Shown here piece after piece: positions 21,110 to 32,356 of a stretch of 64,000 nucleotides of DNA (position 1 is its first letter; each line of letters starts with the position of its first letter). The notes below the pieces were generated by a model. That model did not search any database, was not told where the DNA came from, and was given only the letters and a program-made list of their open reading frames with translations. A program made the translations under genes and the position numbers. This DNA comes from Spiroplasma_E sp902809815 (GTDB taxonomy: Bacteria > Bacillota_I > Bacilli_A > Mycoplasmatales > VBWQ01). The stretch covers positions 1,054,001-1,118,000 of the forward strand of contig NZ_OZ034992.1 of the NCBI RefSeq assembly GCF_964030925.1, read 5' to 3'.

Positions 21110-21934
21110 ATGCCAAATATAGAAAATCAATCAAATTATACTTTAACTAAATTAATTAGAACTGGTATAAGTCCTATTTGTGCAATGATTGGTACAAGTG
21201 CTTATTATGGTCAAGTAATTGCTAAACCAATATTAGGTTCAATTAATAGTTTATTATTTGGTAAAAAATTAGGTTTAGATATTTGAAATTTAAATCAAAG
21301 ACCAAATACTAAAACTAAATTAATTAATAGTTCTAAAAAAATAGCATTAGGATTAGGAACAATTGGTTTAGCAAATTATAGTAAATGAACAGAAAATAAT
21401 ATTAATCCTATTATTCCAATAACACCAATTCCAATAACTACTACAACCACAACAGAAGGTCCGCCATGATTACTATTAAATAAACAAGAACATCAGTCAT
21501 TAATGGATTGAGATACTTATATTTCATTAAATACTTATGGTATTTCAAATCTTATTAGTGGATTAACTGAGTTAATACCTAATAAATTTGAAGCAATAAG
21601 AAAAATTTGTAATATGGCAACTGGTGGTTGTTTAATATCAAGTGGGGTTGCTATGGGTATTAATAATGATTTTATGAATGCTTATGCAGTACCTACCATA
21701 GTTGCTGGTGCAAGTGAAATAATCCATAATTTATTACCTATTGAAACTACAAATCATATTCAAGAAATGCAAGAAACATCATTTAATGATGAAACTGCAA
21801 GATTAGTAAATGATAATAGATTCACAATTAATAGTGAAACAACTAGTCAATACGGTAGTGATAATATGAGCAAAGTAGCATTAAATCACGATAATGCTTC
21901 ATTAAATTGAGATTATAATCACATGAGTTTATAA
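21110..21934 (+). CDS. phage membrane protein shared by P1, P2 and P3
   Basis: 274 residues with GGAG upstream. Conserved N-terminal half (TLTKLIRTGISPICAMIGTS), a Pro/Thr-rich variable stretch around residues 100-125, then a conserved region with hydrophobic stretches and a polar tail ending WDYNHMSL. The same protein occurs in P2 (near-identical) and in the otherwise different phage P3 (60596-61423). Probably a structural or membrane-acting phage protein; no family recognised. Confidence 0.65.
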
Positions 21935-21950
21935 AGGAGGTGAGTAATTT

Positions 21951-22109
21951 ATGAATAAAGAAAAATTAATTGAATATTATAATCACGAAATAAAAACACA
22001 TAAAGAAAGGATGGAACAATTAAATAAAGAAATTTCTTTATTAGTAACTATTATAAGTAATTCACAATCAATGATTGAAAGAATTAATGGTGGGCAATTT
22101 GATGAATAA
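21951..22109 (+). CDS. phage coiled-coil miniprotein (P1)
   Basis: 52 residues with AAGGAGGTGA upstream, a near-perfect Shine-Dalgarno. Helical throughout with heptad-like Leu/Ile spacing. Function unknown. P2 copy at 23795-23953. Confidence 0.6.
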   Translation: MNKEKLIEYYNHEIKTHKERMEQLNKEISLLVTIISNSQSMIERINGGQFDE

Positions 22110-22144
22110 TTAAAAAAATTAAAAATTGAAAGGAAAATATTCAA

Positions 22145-22168
22145 ATGAAAGAATTTTTACATGAATTA
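22145..22168 (+). pseudogene. holin-like gene, first eight codons only (P1)
   Basis: MKEFLHEL with AAAGGA upstream, cut by IS copy 3. The full gene is in P2 at 23571-23759. Confidence 0.75.
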
Positions 22169-23319
22169 GGTGGTTGGCCCTTAATTACTGGACCATTTTT
22201 GATATAAAATTCTAAATTTTAATTTGTAAAATTGGTGGTTTTAGAAATTTAGAATGTATTCTTTCATAATTATAAAACATAACATATTGATTTACATCAT
22301 TTATAGCTTCATTGATGGATAAATATTGATTTGATCCTTTAGGTAGTCATTCTTGAGATAAATGAGAAAATCAGTTTTCAGATAATACATTACCACCAAT
22401 ATCATAAGGTTGTTTTTTGCTTAAAATTATTTGTTTATCCTCTGCTCATTTTGTGATATCCTGACAATAAAATTCGTTGGCGTTATCTGAATGTAAAATA
22501 ACATTTTTTACTTGATTTCAAGAAAATTGTTTGTTGATTTTTTCAAGAGCAGGAAGAATTAAATCCTGATATGATTTATTAGGAGCAATATTATAACTAA
22601 CAACATTATTTGAATAAAAATCAATAATTACAAAAAGATATAATCATCCTTCTTTAGTATTTATTTGTTTAGTGTCCATTGATCAAATTTGATTTGAAGA
22701 GGTTGTACTTTTATAATCTTTGTTTACTTTATCCATTGTAGGTATTCACTTATTTGGATTTTTTTTGTTTTTAGGATAGTTATTTTTAGTTTGTTTTAAT
22801 CCTTGAATATTGTGTTCTTTCATAATTTTTCGCATTTGTTTTATTGATAATTCTATATTTAAAATGATATTTTTTTCTTGTTTTAATCACTCTTTAAAAG
22901 CTGAAAAAATTCTTAAATATCCATAAATTCTGCCTTTTCTTGTAGAATGAAATTCGATTAAAAGTTGGCATATTTTTTGATATTTATGATTGCATTTAAT
23001 AATATGATTTTCTTCTTTTTTAATAGGTTTTTGTTTATTTTTTAAAAAGTAATATGTTGATCTGTTTAATTGAAGATATTGACATAGGTTTCTAATTGAA
23101 TATTGATTTTTACAATCATCAATAATTTTAATTTTTTCTTTGATATTTAATTTGTTAATTACTAATGCTATTTGTTTAATTTTATCCATTAATAAAAATC
23201 CTTTCAGGTTAAAATTAGTGTTAATTATATAACACAATTGTTTTTAGAATACATTCAGGTTTTTTAAATTAATGGTCTAGTAAAAAGGGCTAAGTGGCAA
23301 GTGGCAAGTGGCAAGTGGC
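22169..23319 (-). mobile_element. IS3-type insertion sequence, copy 3, between P1 and P2
   Basis: Complete, but its right end carries four tandem AAGTGGC units (23292-23319) instead of one. Flanks do not match (TTA versus TTT) and lie in different genes, so it marks a rearrangement joint between the inverted phage copies rather than a simple insertion. Confidence 0.85.
22212..23189 (-). CDS. IS3-family transposase, copy 3
   Basis: Same 325-residue protein as copy 1 with helix-turn-helix and DDE core intact; AAAGGA precedes the ATG. Probably active. Confidence 0.85.
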
Positions 23320-23366
23320 TTTAAAGGTTCAGTTGTTTGTTGAACATTATTTTCATTTTCTAACAT
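23320..23366 (-). pseudogene. start of a phage gene cut by IS copy 3 (P2)
   Basis: Sixteen codons (MLENENNVQQTTEPLK) with AGGAG upstream, truncated at the IS junction. Nothing can be said about function. Confidence 0.55.
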
Positions 23367-23383
23367 TTAACATTCTCCTAATC

Positions 23384-23569
23384 TTATCCCAATAATCAAT
23401 CTTTAACTAATTGTGGCATTTCACTTATTAATTTTTTATAATCATTAACTGCGTTTTCTAATGTATCAATATCAGAAAATTTAAAACAATTATCAATATG
23501 TAAATCAAAATCTCTATCAATACTGATATCTTGTTTTCTATATTTTTCATTAAATTCAATTTTTGTCAT
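23384..23569 (-). CDS. phage protein of unknown function (P2)
   Basis: 61 residues, polar (MTKIEFNEKYRKQDISIDRD...), with AAGGAG upstream inside the end of the holin-like gene, one base away. Absent from P1, which is cut before it. Confidence 0.6.
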
Positions 23570-23570
23570 A

Positions 23571-23759
23571 TTATTTTTCTCCTTTATTAATTTTTTCGTT
23601 TAATTTTGCTAATTTTTTTTGATGTTTTATAATTTTGTTATTTGCTCTAACATGTTTTGGAGTTGTGATAAATCTTTTTAATAAAACAATAATTTCTCTG
23701 CAAATTAATGTTCCAACACTTGTTCCAATAATTATTAATTCATGTAAAAATTCTTTCAT
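23571..23759 (-). CDS. holin-like membrane miniprotein (P2)
   Basis: 62 residues: one hydrophobic helix (residues 8-30) followed by a strongly basic tail rich in Lys, the usual layout of small phage holins. P3 carries an analogue with a similar plan at 61461-61667. A role in lysis is an inference from this layout only. Confidence 0.55.
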   Translation of the reverse strand: MKEFLHELIIIGTSVGTLICREIIVLLKRFITTPKHVRANNKIIKHQKKLAKLNEKINKGEK

Positions 23760-23794
23760 TTGAATATTTTCCTTTCAATTTTTAATTTTTCTAA

Positions 23795-23953
23795 TTATTC
23801 ATCAAATTGCCCACCATTAATTCTTTCAATCATTGATTGTGAATTACTTATAATAGTTACAAATAAAGAAATTTCTTTATTTAATTGTTCCATCCTTTCT
23901 TTATGTGTTTTTATTTCGTGATTATAATATTCAATTAATTTTTCTTTATTCAT
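23795..23953 (-). CDS. phage coiled-coil miniprotein (P2)
   Basis: 52 residues, differing from the P1 copy by one residue (Leu to Phe in SLLVTII). AAGGAGGTGA upstream. Confidence 0.6.
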   Translation of the reverse strand: MNKEKLIEYYNHEIKTHKERMEQLNKEISLFVTIISNSQSMIERINGGQFDE

Positions 23954-23969
23954 AAATTACTCACCTCCT

Positions 23970-24794
23970 TTATAAACTCATGTGATTATAATCTCAATTT
24001 AATGAAGCATTATCGTGATTTAATGCTACTTTGCTCATATTATCACTACCGTATTGACTAGTTGTTTCACTATTAATTGTGAATCTATTATCATTTACTA
24101 ATCTTGCAGTTTCATCATTAAATGATGTTTCTTGCATTTCTTGAATATGATTTGTAGTTTCCATAGGTAGTAAATTATGGATTATTTCACTTGCACCAGC
24201 AATAATAGTAGGTACTGCATAAGCATTCATAAAATCATTATTAATACCCATAGCAACCCCACTTGATATTAAACAACCACCAGTTGCCATATTACATATT
24301 TTTCTTATTGCTTCAAATTTATTAGGTATTAACTCAGTTAATCCACTAATAAGATTTGAAATACCATAAGTATTTAATGAAATATAAGTATCTCAATCCA
24401 TTAATGACTGATGTTCTTGTTTATTTAATAGTAATCATGGCGGACCTTCTGTTGTGGTTGTAGTAGTTATTGGAATTGGTGTTATTGGAATAATAGGATT
24501 AATATTATTTTCTGTTCATTTACTATAATTTGCTAAACCAATTGTTCCTAAACCTAAAATAATTTTTTTAGAACTATTAATTAATTTAGTTTTTGTATTT
24601 GGTCTTTGATTTAAATTTCATATATCTAAACCTAATTTTTTACCAAATAATAAACTATTAATTGAACCTAATAATGGACTATCTATTACTTGACCATAAT
24701 AAGCACTTGTACCTATCATTGCACAAATTGGACTTATACCAGTTCTAATTAATTTAGTTAAAGTATAATTTGATTGATTTTCTATATTTGGCAT
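23970..24794 (-). CDS. phage membrane protein (P2 copy)
   Basis: 274 residues, nearly identical to the P1 protein at 21110-21934 (a handful of conservative changes, for example AKPILGS versus DSPLLGS). Upstream GGAG. Same variable Thr-rich segment as in P1. Confidence 0.65.
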
Positions 24795-24805
24795 TTTAAT
24801 CTCCT

Positions 24806-25042
24806 TTAATTTTCTAATTTTTTAATTGTTACTTTAATTCAACCTTGATAAACATCATTATCACCAACTATTAATGCAACATTACTTTCGGGATCAGAAA
24901 CAATTATGTGTTTTGATTTAACATTTGGGTATTGTCTTAAAATAATTGCTCTAATATCATTACTTGTATGAATTGCTTTTGGAAATGGTGATAATATTTC
25001 AATTTCATCTTTATTTTCAAACAAAGTAGGTAATATTATCAT
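24806..25042 (-). CDS. phage protein of unknown function (P2 copy)
   Basis: 78 residues, same protein as 20862-21098. Its ATG overlaps the previous stop by one base. Confidence 0.6.
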
Positions 25043-25203
25043 TAATTATTCTCCTTATTTTTAATTTGATTAGAAATTTCACTTAATATTTTCAATATTT
25101 TATATTCATTTTTTAAATCTTTAATTATATAAATTAAAAATATTATTAGTGTTATACTTGTTATTAATATTGGTGCTATTAATAAAATTTTTCATAATAT
25201 CAT
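25042..25203 (-). CDS. phage single-pass membrane miniprotein (P2 copy)
   Basis: 53 residues, same as the P1 gene at 20701-20862. It is the last intact gene before IS copy 4; only 27 bases of the gene that precedes it in the phage remain (25205-25231). Confidence 0.6.
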
Positions 25204-25231
25204 TTTTTACTCTTTTCATTTTTTAAATCAT

Positions 25232-26368
25232 GCCACTTGCCACTTAGCCCTTTTTACTAGACCATTAATTTAAAAAACCTGAATGTATTCTAAAAACAAT
25301 TGTGTTATATAATTAACACTAATTTTAACCTGAAAGGATTTTTATTAATGGATAAAATTAAACAAATAGCATTAGTAATTAACAAATTAAATATCAAAGA
25401 AAAAATTAAAATTATTGATGATTGTAAAAATCAATATTCAATTAGAAACCTATGTCAATATCTTCAATTAAACAGATCAACATATTACTTTTTAAAAAAT
25501 AAACAAAAACCTATTAAAAAAGAAGAAAATCATATTATTAAATGCAATCATAAATATCAAAAAATATGCCAACTTTTAATCGAATTTCATTCTACAAGAA
25601 AAGGCAGAATTTATGGATATTTAAGAATTTTTTCAGCTTTTAAAGAGTGATTAAAACAAGAAAAAAATATCATTTTAAATATAGAATTATCAATAAAACA
25701 AATGCGAAAAATTATGAAAGAACACAATATTCAAGGATTAAAACAAACTAAAAATAACTATCCTAAAAACAAAAAAAATCCAAATAAGTGAATACCTACA
25801 ATGGATAAAGTAAACAAAGATTATAAAAGTACAACCTCTTCAAATCAAATTTGATCAATGGACACTAAACAAATAAATACTAAAGAAGGATGATTATATC
25901 TTTTTGTAATTATTGATTTTTATTCAAATAATGTTGTTAGTTATAATATTGCTCCTAATAAATCATATCAGGATTTAATTCTTCCTGCTCTTGAAAAAAT
26001 CAACAAACAATTTTCTTGAAATCAAGTAAAAAATGTTATTTTACATTCAGATAACGCCAACGAATTTTATTGTCAGGATATCACAAAATGAGCAGAGGAT
26101 AAACAAATAATTTTAAGCAAAAAACAACCTTATGATATTGGTGGTAATGTATTATCTGAAAACTGATTTTCTCATTTATCTCAAGAATGACTACCTAAAG
26201 GATCAAATCAATATTTATCCATCAATGAAGCTATAAATGATGTAAATCAATATGTTATGTTTTATAATTATGAAAGAATACATTCTAAATTTCTAAAACC
26301 ACCAATTTTACAAATTAAAATTTAGAATTTTATATCAAAAATGGTCCAGTAATTAAGGGCCAACCACC
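25232..26368 (+). mobile_element. IS3-type insertion sequence, copy 4
   Basis: Complete element in plus orientation with two AAGTGGC units at its right end (read as GCCACTTGCCACTT at 25232). It replaced about 500 bases of phage DNA present in P1 between the resolvase and OB-like genes; flanks do not match, as expected for an insertion followed by an adjacent deletion. Confidence 0.85.
25348..26325 (+). CDS. IS3-family transposase, copy 4
   Basis: 325 residues, intact frame with TGA-Trp codons, same motifs as copy 1. AAAGGA upstream of the ATG. Probably active. Confidence 0.85.
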
Positions 26369-26601
26369 AATAATTGTTTTGAACTTAAAAAGAAATTTTC
26401 TACAATAACTAATATTTTTTTATCAATAAATTTTTCTTTAATTAATTGCATTTTTTCTTTATACATATTTTTAGTTCATAAAACAGTTAATGTATTAAAT
26501 GTTTCATTAAAAACAATATTATTAGTTTCACTTGAATATATAACCATTCCATTACTACCTATTCCTGCTGGGTCAATACCAATAATTAAGTCATATTGCA
26601 T
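26369..26601 (-). pseudogene. RuvC-like resolvase, truncated by IS copy 4 (P2)
   Basis: The first 77 residues remain, including the catalytic IGIDPAGIGSNG and the VIVENFF Glu, then the frame runs into the IS. The C-terminal Asp is lost, so the product cannot be active. Confidence 0.7.
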
Positions 26602-26804
26602 TATTAATCAAATTCACCATTATTGATTTTTTTAATTAATGAATAATATATGGCATCAACATTTGCACTTCTATATCCATCATTTTCAATTTTATTTTCT
26701 AAATATGTAATGAATTTTGCTTTATTAAAAGAATTATGGTATGGAGAATCACAAATTCCAGTAGTATTTTCAGTTAAACTTTTACATGTAATACATCTAG
26801 TCAT
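26601..26804 (-). CDS. phage zinc-finger protein, full form (P2)
   Basis: 67 residues: N-terminal RCITCKSLTENTTGICDSP (three Cys and nearby His) fused to the 42 residues that stand alone in P1 (NKAKFITYLENKIENDGYRS). The ATG overlaps the previous stop. This is likely the ancestral gene. Confidence 0.65.
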
Positions 26805-27075
26805 TATCAAATTCACCATTTTTTATTTTTACTAATAAAATATTTAATTCATTAAATAATGATGAATCAGCACGATACAAATTTTTATCTAACATTATTT
26901 TTTCTAATTCTTTAATTAATTTTTCTTTATATTCATTAATTATTTCTTTTTTAAAATCTTCTTTTAATTTTTCTATATTATTTAAATGTTCTTCTGTTAT
27001 TTCTTGATTACGTTTTTTATTATATTTATTAATAATTTCTTGGTCTTTATAAGAAAATATTTTTTGTTTATTCAT
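26797..27075 (-). CDS. phage coiled-coil protein (P2 only)
   Basis: 92 residues (MNKQKIFSYKDQEIINKYNK...), a long charged helix with a C-terminal KNGEFDND like that of its neighbour (INNGEFD), hinting at an old duplication. AGGAG upstream. Deleted from P1. Confidence 0.6.
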   Translation of the reverse strand: MNKQKIFSYKDQEIINKYNKKRNQEITEEHLNNIEKLKEDFKKEIINEYKEKLIKELEKIMLDKNLYRADSSLFNELNILLVKIKNGEFDND

Positions 27076-27241
27076 ATTTATATCTCCTACTTAATCTAAC
27101 ATTTAAAATACAGTCATAACAAATTGCTTTATTATTTTTGTCTCTTAAAAAGTTTTGTCTTGTTTTTATATCATTAGTATTAAAGAATAAATAATCTAAT
27201 TTATGTTGTTTACAAGTTCAACAAAAATACTTTTTTTGCAT
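27068..27241 (-). CDS. phage CxxC miniprotein (P2)
   Basis: 57 residues, homologous to 19643-19816 with a few substitutions (TRQNF for TKKYF). It keeps both Cys pairs. Confidence 0.65.
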
Positions 27242-27243
27242 AA

Positions 27244-27495
27244 TTAATCACTTCTACATCAATTACAAACATATCCATATGGGTTTGTATAATCTAAATG
27301 TTCAGCAATATCATAATCATCTTCAAATTTTCTAATATTATGTTGTTCTGATTCTAATTCTGTTTTAAAATAATAAAGCATTTGGATTTTGTCATCTTCA
27401 TATAATTCATTACATTCAACACATCTTTTTCTTCTTTTTTTAATTTTTTTATCAATCTTTCTTAGTGCTTCATAATCAAGAATTTCTATTGCCAT
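27244..27495 (-). CDS. phage four-cysteine zinc-ribbon protein (P2)
   Basis: 83 residues, homologous to 19389-19640 with about eleven differences, all outside the CVEC and CNWC zinc ligands. That pattern suggests selection on the fold. AGGAAAGGA upstream, with the same hairpin before it. Confidence 0.7.
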
Positions 27496-27773
27496 AATAA
27501 TCCTTTCCTAATATGTTCTGTTGCTTCTAGCATAAAGAACATATATTTTGATTTTTAGATTATTAATACTATTCGTTTTATTCATTCCATGAAAACTGGG
27601 CTCAAAAATAAATTGTGAAATTTTAAAAAGAAATCGAGGCATTCGATTCAATATTTATTTAATTTGTGTTGAACAAATTAATATTTTAATTGAACCGGCA
27701 CCGCTCAATTTTTTTTACAAGTTTGAAATTTATTTTCTCGCCCAAAAAAATTTTTTCAAAAAAAATAAAAAAT

Positions 27774-28110
27774 AAAACCAACACTTGCTCACTGGGGAGT
27801 GGCAAGGTTGGTTAAATAAAGAATAGAATTAATATAGTAGGTTCCCTAAGCAGGTCTATATATACTAGTTTCCAATCCGCTCCCACCCCAAGGATTACCA
27901 TTAAATGGTTAGTATATTTTATTAGGTATCACTCCACTTTTTATTTATCCATGCAAGTCCACATGCTAGCTACTATTTTTAACAACTGTGTTGTAGTTCA
28001 CTTTTTTAGTTCCCTAACACGTGTTGATAATAGCGTTAAAGAAGATTATTAATTATTAACTTTCTCCTACTTGGTCACTGCGTGTAGTAGATATTTAAAG
28101 GGTGCTAATA
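27774..28110 (-). ncRNA. putative structured phage RNA, P2 copy
   Basis: Counterpart of 18775-19110. The helix at 27874-27878 / 27892-27896 is AATCC/GGATT here and AATTC/GAATT in P1, so pairing is kept while the bases change. Other differences fall in loops (ACTCTCCAGT versus ACTCCCCAGT). The terminal AACCAAC hairpin is conserved. Confidence 0.5.
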
Positions 28111-28137
28111 ATAAAAATTTTAAAATTTTACAATTAC

Positions 28138-28168
28138 AAAAAAAGACAAGATTATTTCTTGTCTTTTT
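28138..28168. terminator. terminator at the outer edge of P2
   Basis: AAAAAGACAAGA pairs with TCTTGTCTTTTT, as in P1. From here to 28362 no gene is seen, and homology to P1 fades near 28265. Confidence 0.8.
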
Positions 28169-28362
28169 CCTTGATAATAATTTTAATTTAACTTACAAAA
28201 TGTATCTTTTATTTTTTTTAAAATACGTCGAATATTAAATTTAAGGGTTAAAGAGAGTAATTTTGTCTAATTTTCATTATTTTTCAAATAATTCATTTTT
28301 GGAAATAAGTTACTAATATGATAATAAATTATTTCGTAACTTTGACAACCACCCAAATAAAT

Positions 28363-30549
28363 TTATACAAATTTTTTAATAGCAATATGATTAGAACTAA
28401 TAATTCTAATACCACCATGATTTTTATGAAAAGCAACTTGAATTTTATCACCAATTAATTTAGTAATAATACCTTTTCCAAAAATTTCATGAATAATTAT
28501 ATCTCCAACATTTCAATTATTAGTTATTTCAACCTTATCTTTATTATCAGCTTTATAGTAATTAAATTTAGAATGATTACGATTTTGATAAGTTGCTGCC
28601 ATTTCTTGGTGTTCGTTATTAATGATTTTTAAATATTTAAGATCTAAATCTTTTAAGAAACGAGATGGTTGTTTCATACGATCCAAGATATATGAATATC
28701 CACTGGCACTAGATAAAAATAATCATTTTTTTGCCCTAGTAATTGAAACATAAAAAAGTCGTCGTTCTTCTTCAATTTTATCTAAGTTTTCTATACTAAA
28801 TTTACCTATTCCAGGTAAAATACCTTCATTAATGCCAACTATAAAAACAACATCAAATTCTAGACCTTTAGCACTGTGAATTGTCATTAAATTAACGGCT
28901 TTATTAGTACTATTTTCATCTAAATCAGTATATAAACTTACTTCTTGTAAAAATGACGTTAATAATTCTTCGCCTTGTAATTCATTATTACTACTATCAT
29001 ATTCAAGCAATTGTTCTAATAATTGTTGAACATTTTCAATTCTTTCTTTTTCAAGATTATCTTCTAGTTTTTTTAAATAATTAGTTTTATTTAATAAATT
29101 TTCAACCATGTTATGTAAAGAGGTAACATCTTTGATATTAGTTTGCATCTCATTAATTAAATTAATTAAAGGTTGTAAATGTTGACGATAATTTTTTGGT
29201 AATCCATACTGAAATTTAAATAAGTATTCATTTAAAGTTAGTGATTGTTCATTAGCAAGTAATAATAAGTTATCAATAGCTTTTGGTCCAATTTTAGGTG
29301 TTGCATTTAAAATTCTAATCATTGATATATTATCATTTCAAACAATAATTTTTAAATATGCCAAAATGTCTTTAATCTCTTTACGTTCAAAAAATTTATA
29401 ACCACCAAAAATTTTATAATTTATATTATTATTAATCAAAGCTTGTTCTAAATCTTTTGATAAATAATTATTACGATAAAGAATAGCAATTTTATTCAAA
29501 TCTAAATGATATTTTAAATGAATTTTTTTAACAGTTGTTGCAACTCAATGTGCTTCTTGATCACTACTACTAGCATGATACATAACAATATCATTACCAA
29601 GTTCATTTTTAGTAAACAGTTCTTTTTCAATACGTTGAACATTATTTTTAATTAAACTATTAGCTGTATTTAAAATCTTAGTTGTTGAACGATAATTTTG
29701 ATTTAAAATAAATGTTTGTGTATTAGGAAATTGTTTAGTAAAGTTCAATATTAAATTAATATTTGCTCCTCTTCAACTATAAATAGTTTGATCAGGATCA
29801 CCAACTACAGTAATATTTTTATGATTTTTAGCAAGTGATAATAAAATATTATATTGAATATCATTAGTGTCTTGAAATTCATCAACTAAAATAAAATCAA
29901 ATTTCTTTTCTCATTTTGTTAAAATATGTGGAAATTCTTTAAATAGACGTTCAACTAATAATAATAAATCATCAAAATCTAAACATGAATTAATAAATTG
30001 ATATTTTTTATACGATTCAAAAACTTTGATACGTAAAATTCACTCATCTTGATTTTGATAATCAGCTAATAATTGATCTTGAGAAAGATAATTATTTTTT
30101 CAGTTAGAAATATTAGAACTTAATAATCTTAACTCCTGCAATTCAGCTTTATGTGAAAATTCTTTTTGAAAAATATCTTTTAATATTTTTCGTTGATCTT
30201 CTTGATCAATAATATTAAAATTATTATTAATATTTAAATGATGAATATCTCTTCTTAATATTTTGGCACATAATGCATGATAAGTAACAATATTAACATT
30301 AATGTTAGTATCATTTAAAAGTTGCATTATTCGTTCTTTCATTTCGCGTGCTGCTTTATTAGTAAAAGTTAATGCCAATATTTTTTCACTAGCAATTTTA
30401 ATTACATTAATTAAGTAAGCAATCTTATATGTTATAACCCGCGTCTTTCCAACTCCAGCCCCCGCAATAATACGACATGGGCCATCAACATTAATAATTG
30501 CTTGTAGTTGTTGTTCATTCAGATTTTCTAAAAGTTTTGTTTTATCCAT
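28363..30549 (-). CDS. pcrA: UvrD/PcrA-family DNA helicase
   Basis: 728 residues of a superfamily 1A 3'-5' helicase used in repair and replication-fork maintenance. Motifs in order: Q-motif LNEQQLQAI, Walker A AGAGVGKT, motif Ia LTFTNKAA, motif II DEFQDT, motif III GDPDQTIYSWRGA, motif IV QNYRST, motif V TIHSAKGLEF and motif VI VSITRAK. The C-terminus carries a short tudor-like tail (IIHEIFGKGII). The frame is intact with TGA as Trp. ATG with AAGGAT upstream. Chromosomal block, not phage. Confidence 0.94.
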
Positions 30550-30584
30550 GTTATTTATCCTTAAGTTAGTAAGAGTATATACTA

Positions 30585-31280
30585 TTAAAGACTATTTATA
30601 TTTTCTAATTCGTCATCATTAATATTTCCTGGTTGAGAATAAACTAAATGAATATGTGGATCATTAACGTTAGTTGATATCTTCCTTTTATTAGTTGCAA
30701 GTGGTTTCTTGTTAATGACAAAAGTTTTATGATAACGATCAAAGAATAGCTGATGATATTTATCAATTTTAGTGACGATCATAATCCCACAATACCAAGC
30801 AAAATCAAAACTAACTACAGAGCGAATAAGAATATTTAATCAAGAATTTAAAGTACTATTACTATTAATAGTAGCAATGTTTTCATTAAAAGTCAATTTC
30901 ATAAAAAGAATTATTGAAGTGGTTAATAATAGAGGAATAAAAACTAAAAATAGTTCACGATAAAAAAAATGTTTTAACTTTAAATCTTGATTTTTTTCAT
31001 TTACTAATCTTATTTGAAAAATTAATTTTCCCAAAGTTTGACCCTTACATTTTCATGGGATAATAACAAAATATATAATGACAACAATTATATTAATAAT
31101 AAAAATAATTATTAATTGTCATGATTCTTGATTACCTTTATTATCTAAATAATGGATTGCTAATCCAATTATTAATGGGATTAAACTAACAAAAATCACG
31201 TCAAAAATACGTGCAATAATACGTTTTCATGTTTTAGCTATTATATATGTTTCGGTTGTATCTAATTTTTTAATATTCAT
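30585..31280 (-). CDS. RDD-family membrane protein
   Basis: 231 residues. The N-terminal RIIARIFDVIFVSLIPL carries the Arg-Asp pair of the RDD family, followed by membrane segments and GQTLGKLIFQIRLV, the second family signature. The long C-terminal tail is hydrophilic. Transport or envelope function unproven. The start lies five bases after the glycosyltransferase stop, so it is in the same operon. Confidence 0.75.
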
Positions 31281-31284
31281 TTTT

Positions 31285-32283
31285 TTACTCTCAATATTTT
31301 GAATCATCTCTAATATTATTATCTTTAAAATATTTCTTAAAATAAGTACTTAGATCAGGAGCATAAGTGGTAAATTTATCATTTGGATTAATAGTATTAA
31401 AATAAGAATTTTTTTTAAAATTTTTAAATTTAAATTCAATAATTTCTTTGACACGATTATATGTTTTTTCAATTAATGCAGGTTTTTTAGAAATACTAAT
31501 AAATCTTAAAAGAGTATATAGATAGTATCTAACAAAAGCATATTCCAACTCTTCATATAAAACTTTTTTAATTTTATAATTATTATAATAGTTTAAAATA
31601 TGTATTCATTGATGCATTAGTTCAAAAATATTATCATTTTCCAATGTGTTATTTTTAGACGTTAATAATGTTTCATTAATTGCATAATATGTTTTACAAT
31701 GTGCTAAAAATGAGTATAAAAATAAACTATCAAATTGGATTTCTTTACGAAATTGTAAATTATATTCATTAATAATACTAACTTTCATGATTTTTGTTGT
31801 TAAAACTGGTGTTGTTAAAGCAAAGACTATTTTTCCTTGTGTTGTATTTAAATTATATATTTTATTAACTTCAGTTCTAATTGTTGAATGAAAAACATTA
31901 TTTATATCAAATTCATAACGAATACAATATTCAATACAATCTAAATCCTTATTATTATCTAAAATTTTATTAACTGTTTCAACAAAATTAACGCTAAGAA
32001 TTTCAGTTGGATTTAAAATAACTACATATTGTCCGGAAATATATTTAAGGCCAAGATTACGACTAATGGCAATACCTGATACTTGATAATTAGTAATCAT
32101 TTTTAAATTTTGTGGATATAATTTAAAATATTTACTAAATATCTCCAAATTTTCATTGTTAATGCCATCATCAACAACAACAACTTCAAAATTAGTTTTT
32201 TTATTTACAAAAATCTTTGCTAAAAAAGAATCTAAGTGCTCGGATTCAAATGAAGTTGTATATAAAATAAAACTTAGTAGCAT
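31285..32283 (-). CDS. family 2 glycosyltransferase-like protein
   Basis: 332 residues. GT-A fold start (LLSFILYTTSFE), then FEVVVVDDGIN with the nucleotide-sugar-binding Asp pair, GIAISRNLGLKYISG and VVILNPTEIL. The usual catalytic region is followed by a helical C-terminus. The canonical DXD is replaced (LNPTE), so activity is uncertain. GAGGAAAT precedes the ATG. It probably makes a surface glycolipid or polysaccharide. Confidence 0.75.
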
Positions 32284-32356
32284 AATAAATATTTCCTCTC
32301 TTTTATAAATAATTATAACACTTCTTTAACAATTTTAAGTGAAGGTTTATCAACAT

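Larger units (their letters stand above)
18620..22168 (+). repeat. prophage segment P1, inverted copy of P2
   Basis: Matches 23736-28265 on the opposite strand, from the terminator and structured leader through the phage early genes to codon 8 of the holin-like gene. The stretch from 20690 to 22168 is almost identical to P2, while the zinc-finger gene and leader have diverged. Two segments differ by deletion: P1 lacks about 340 bases around 19815, and P2 lacks about 500 bases replaced by IS copy 4. Confidence 0.85.
23736..28265 (-). repeat. prophage segment P2, inverted copy of P1
   Basis: Minus-strand copy of 18620-22168 plus the downstream end of the holin-like gene. It keeps two zinc-finger or coiled-coil genes that P1 lost, and lost the resolvase 3' part and most of the OB-like gene to IS copy 4. 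Confidence 0.85.
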
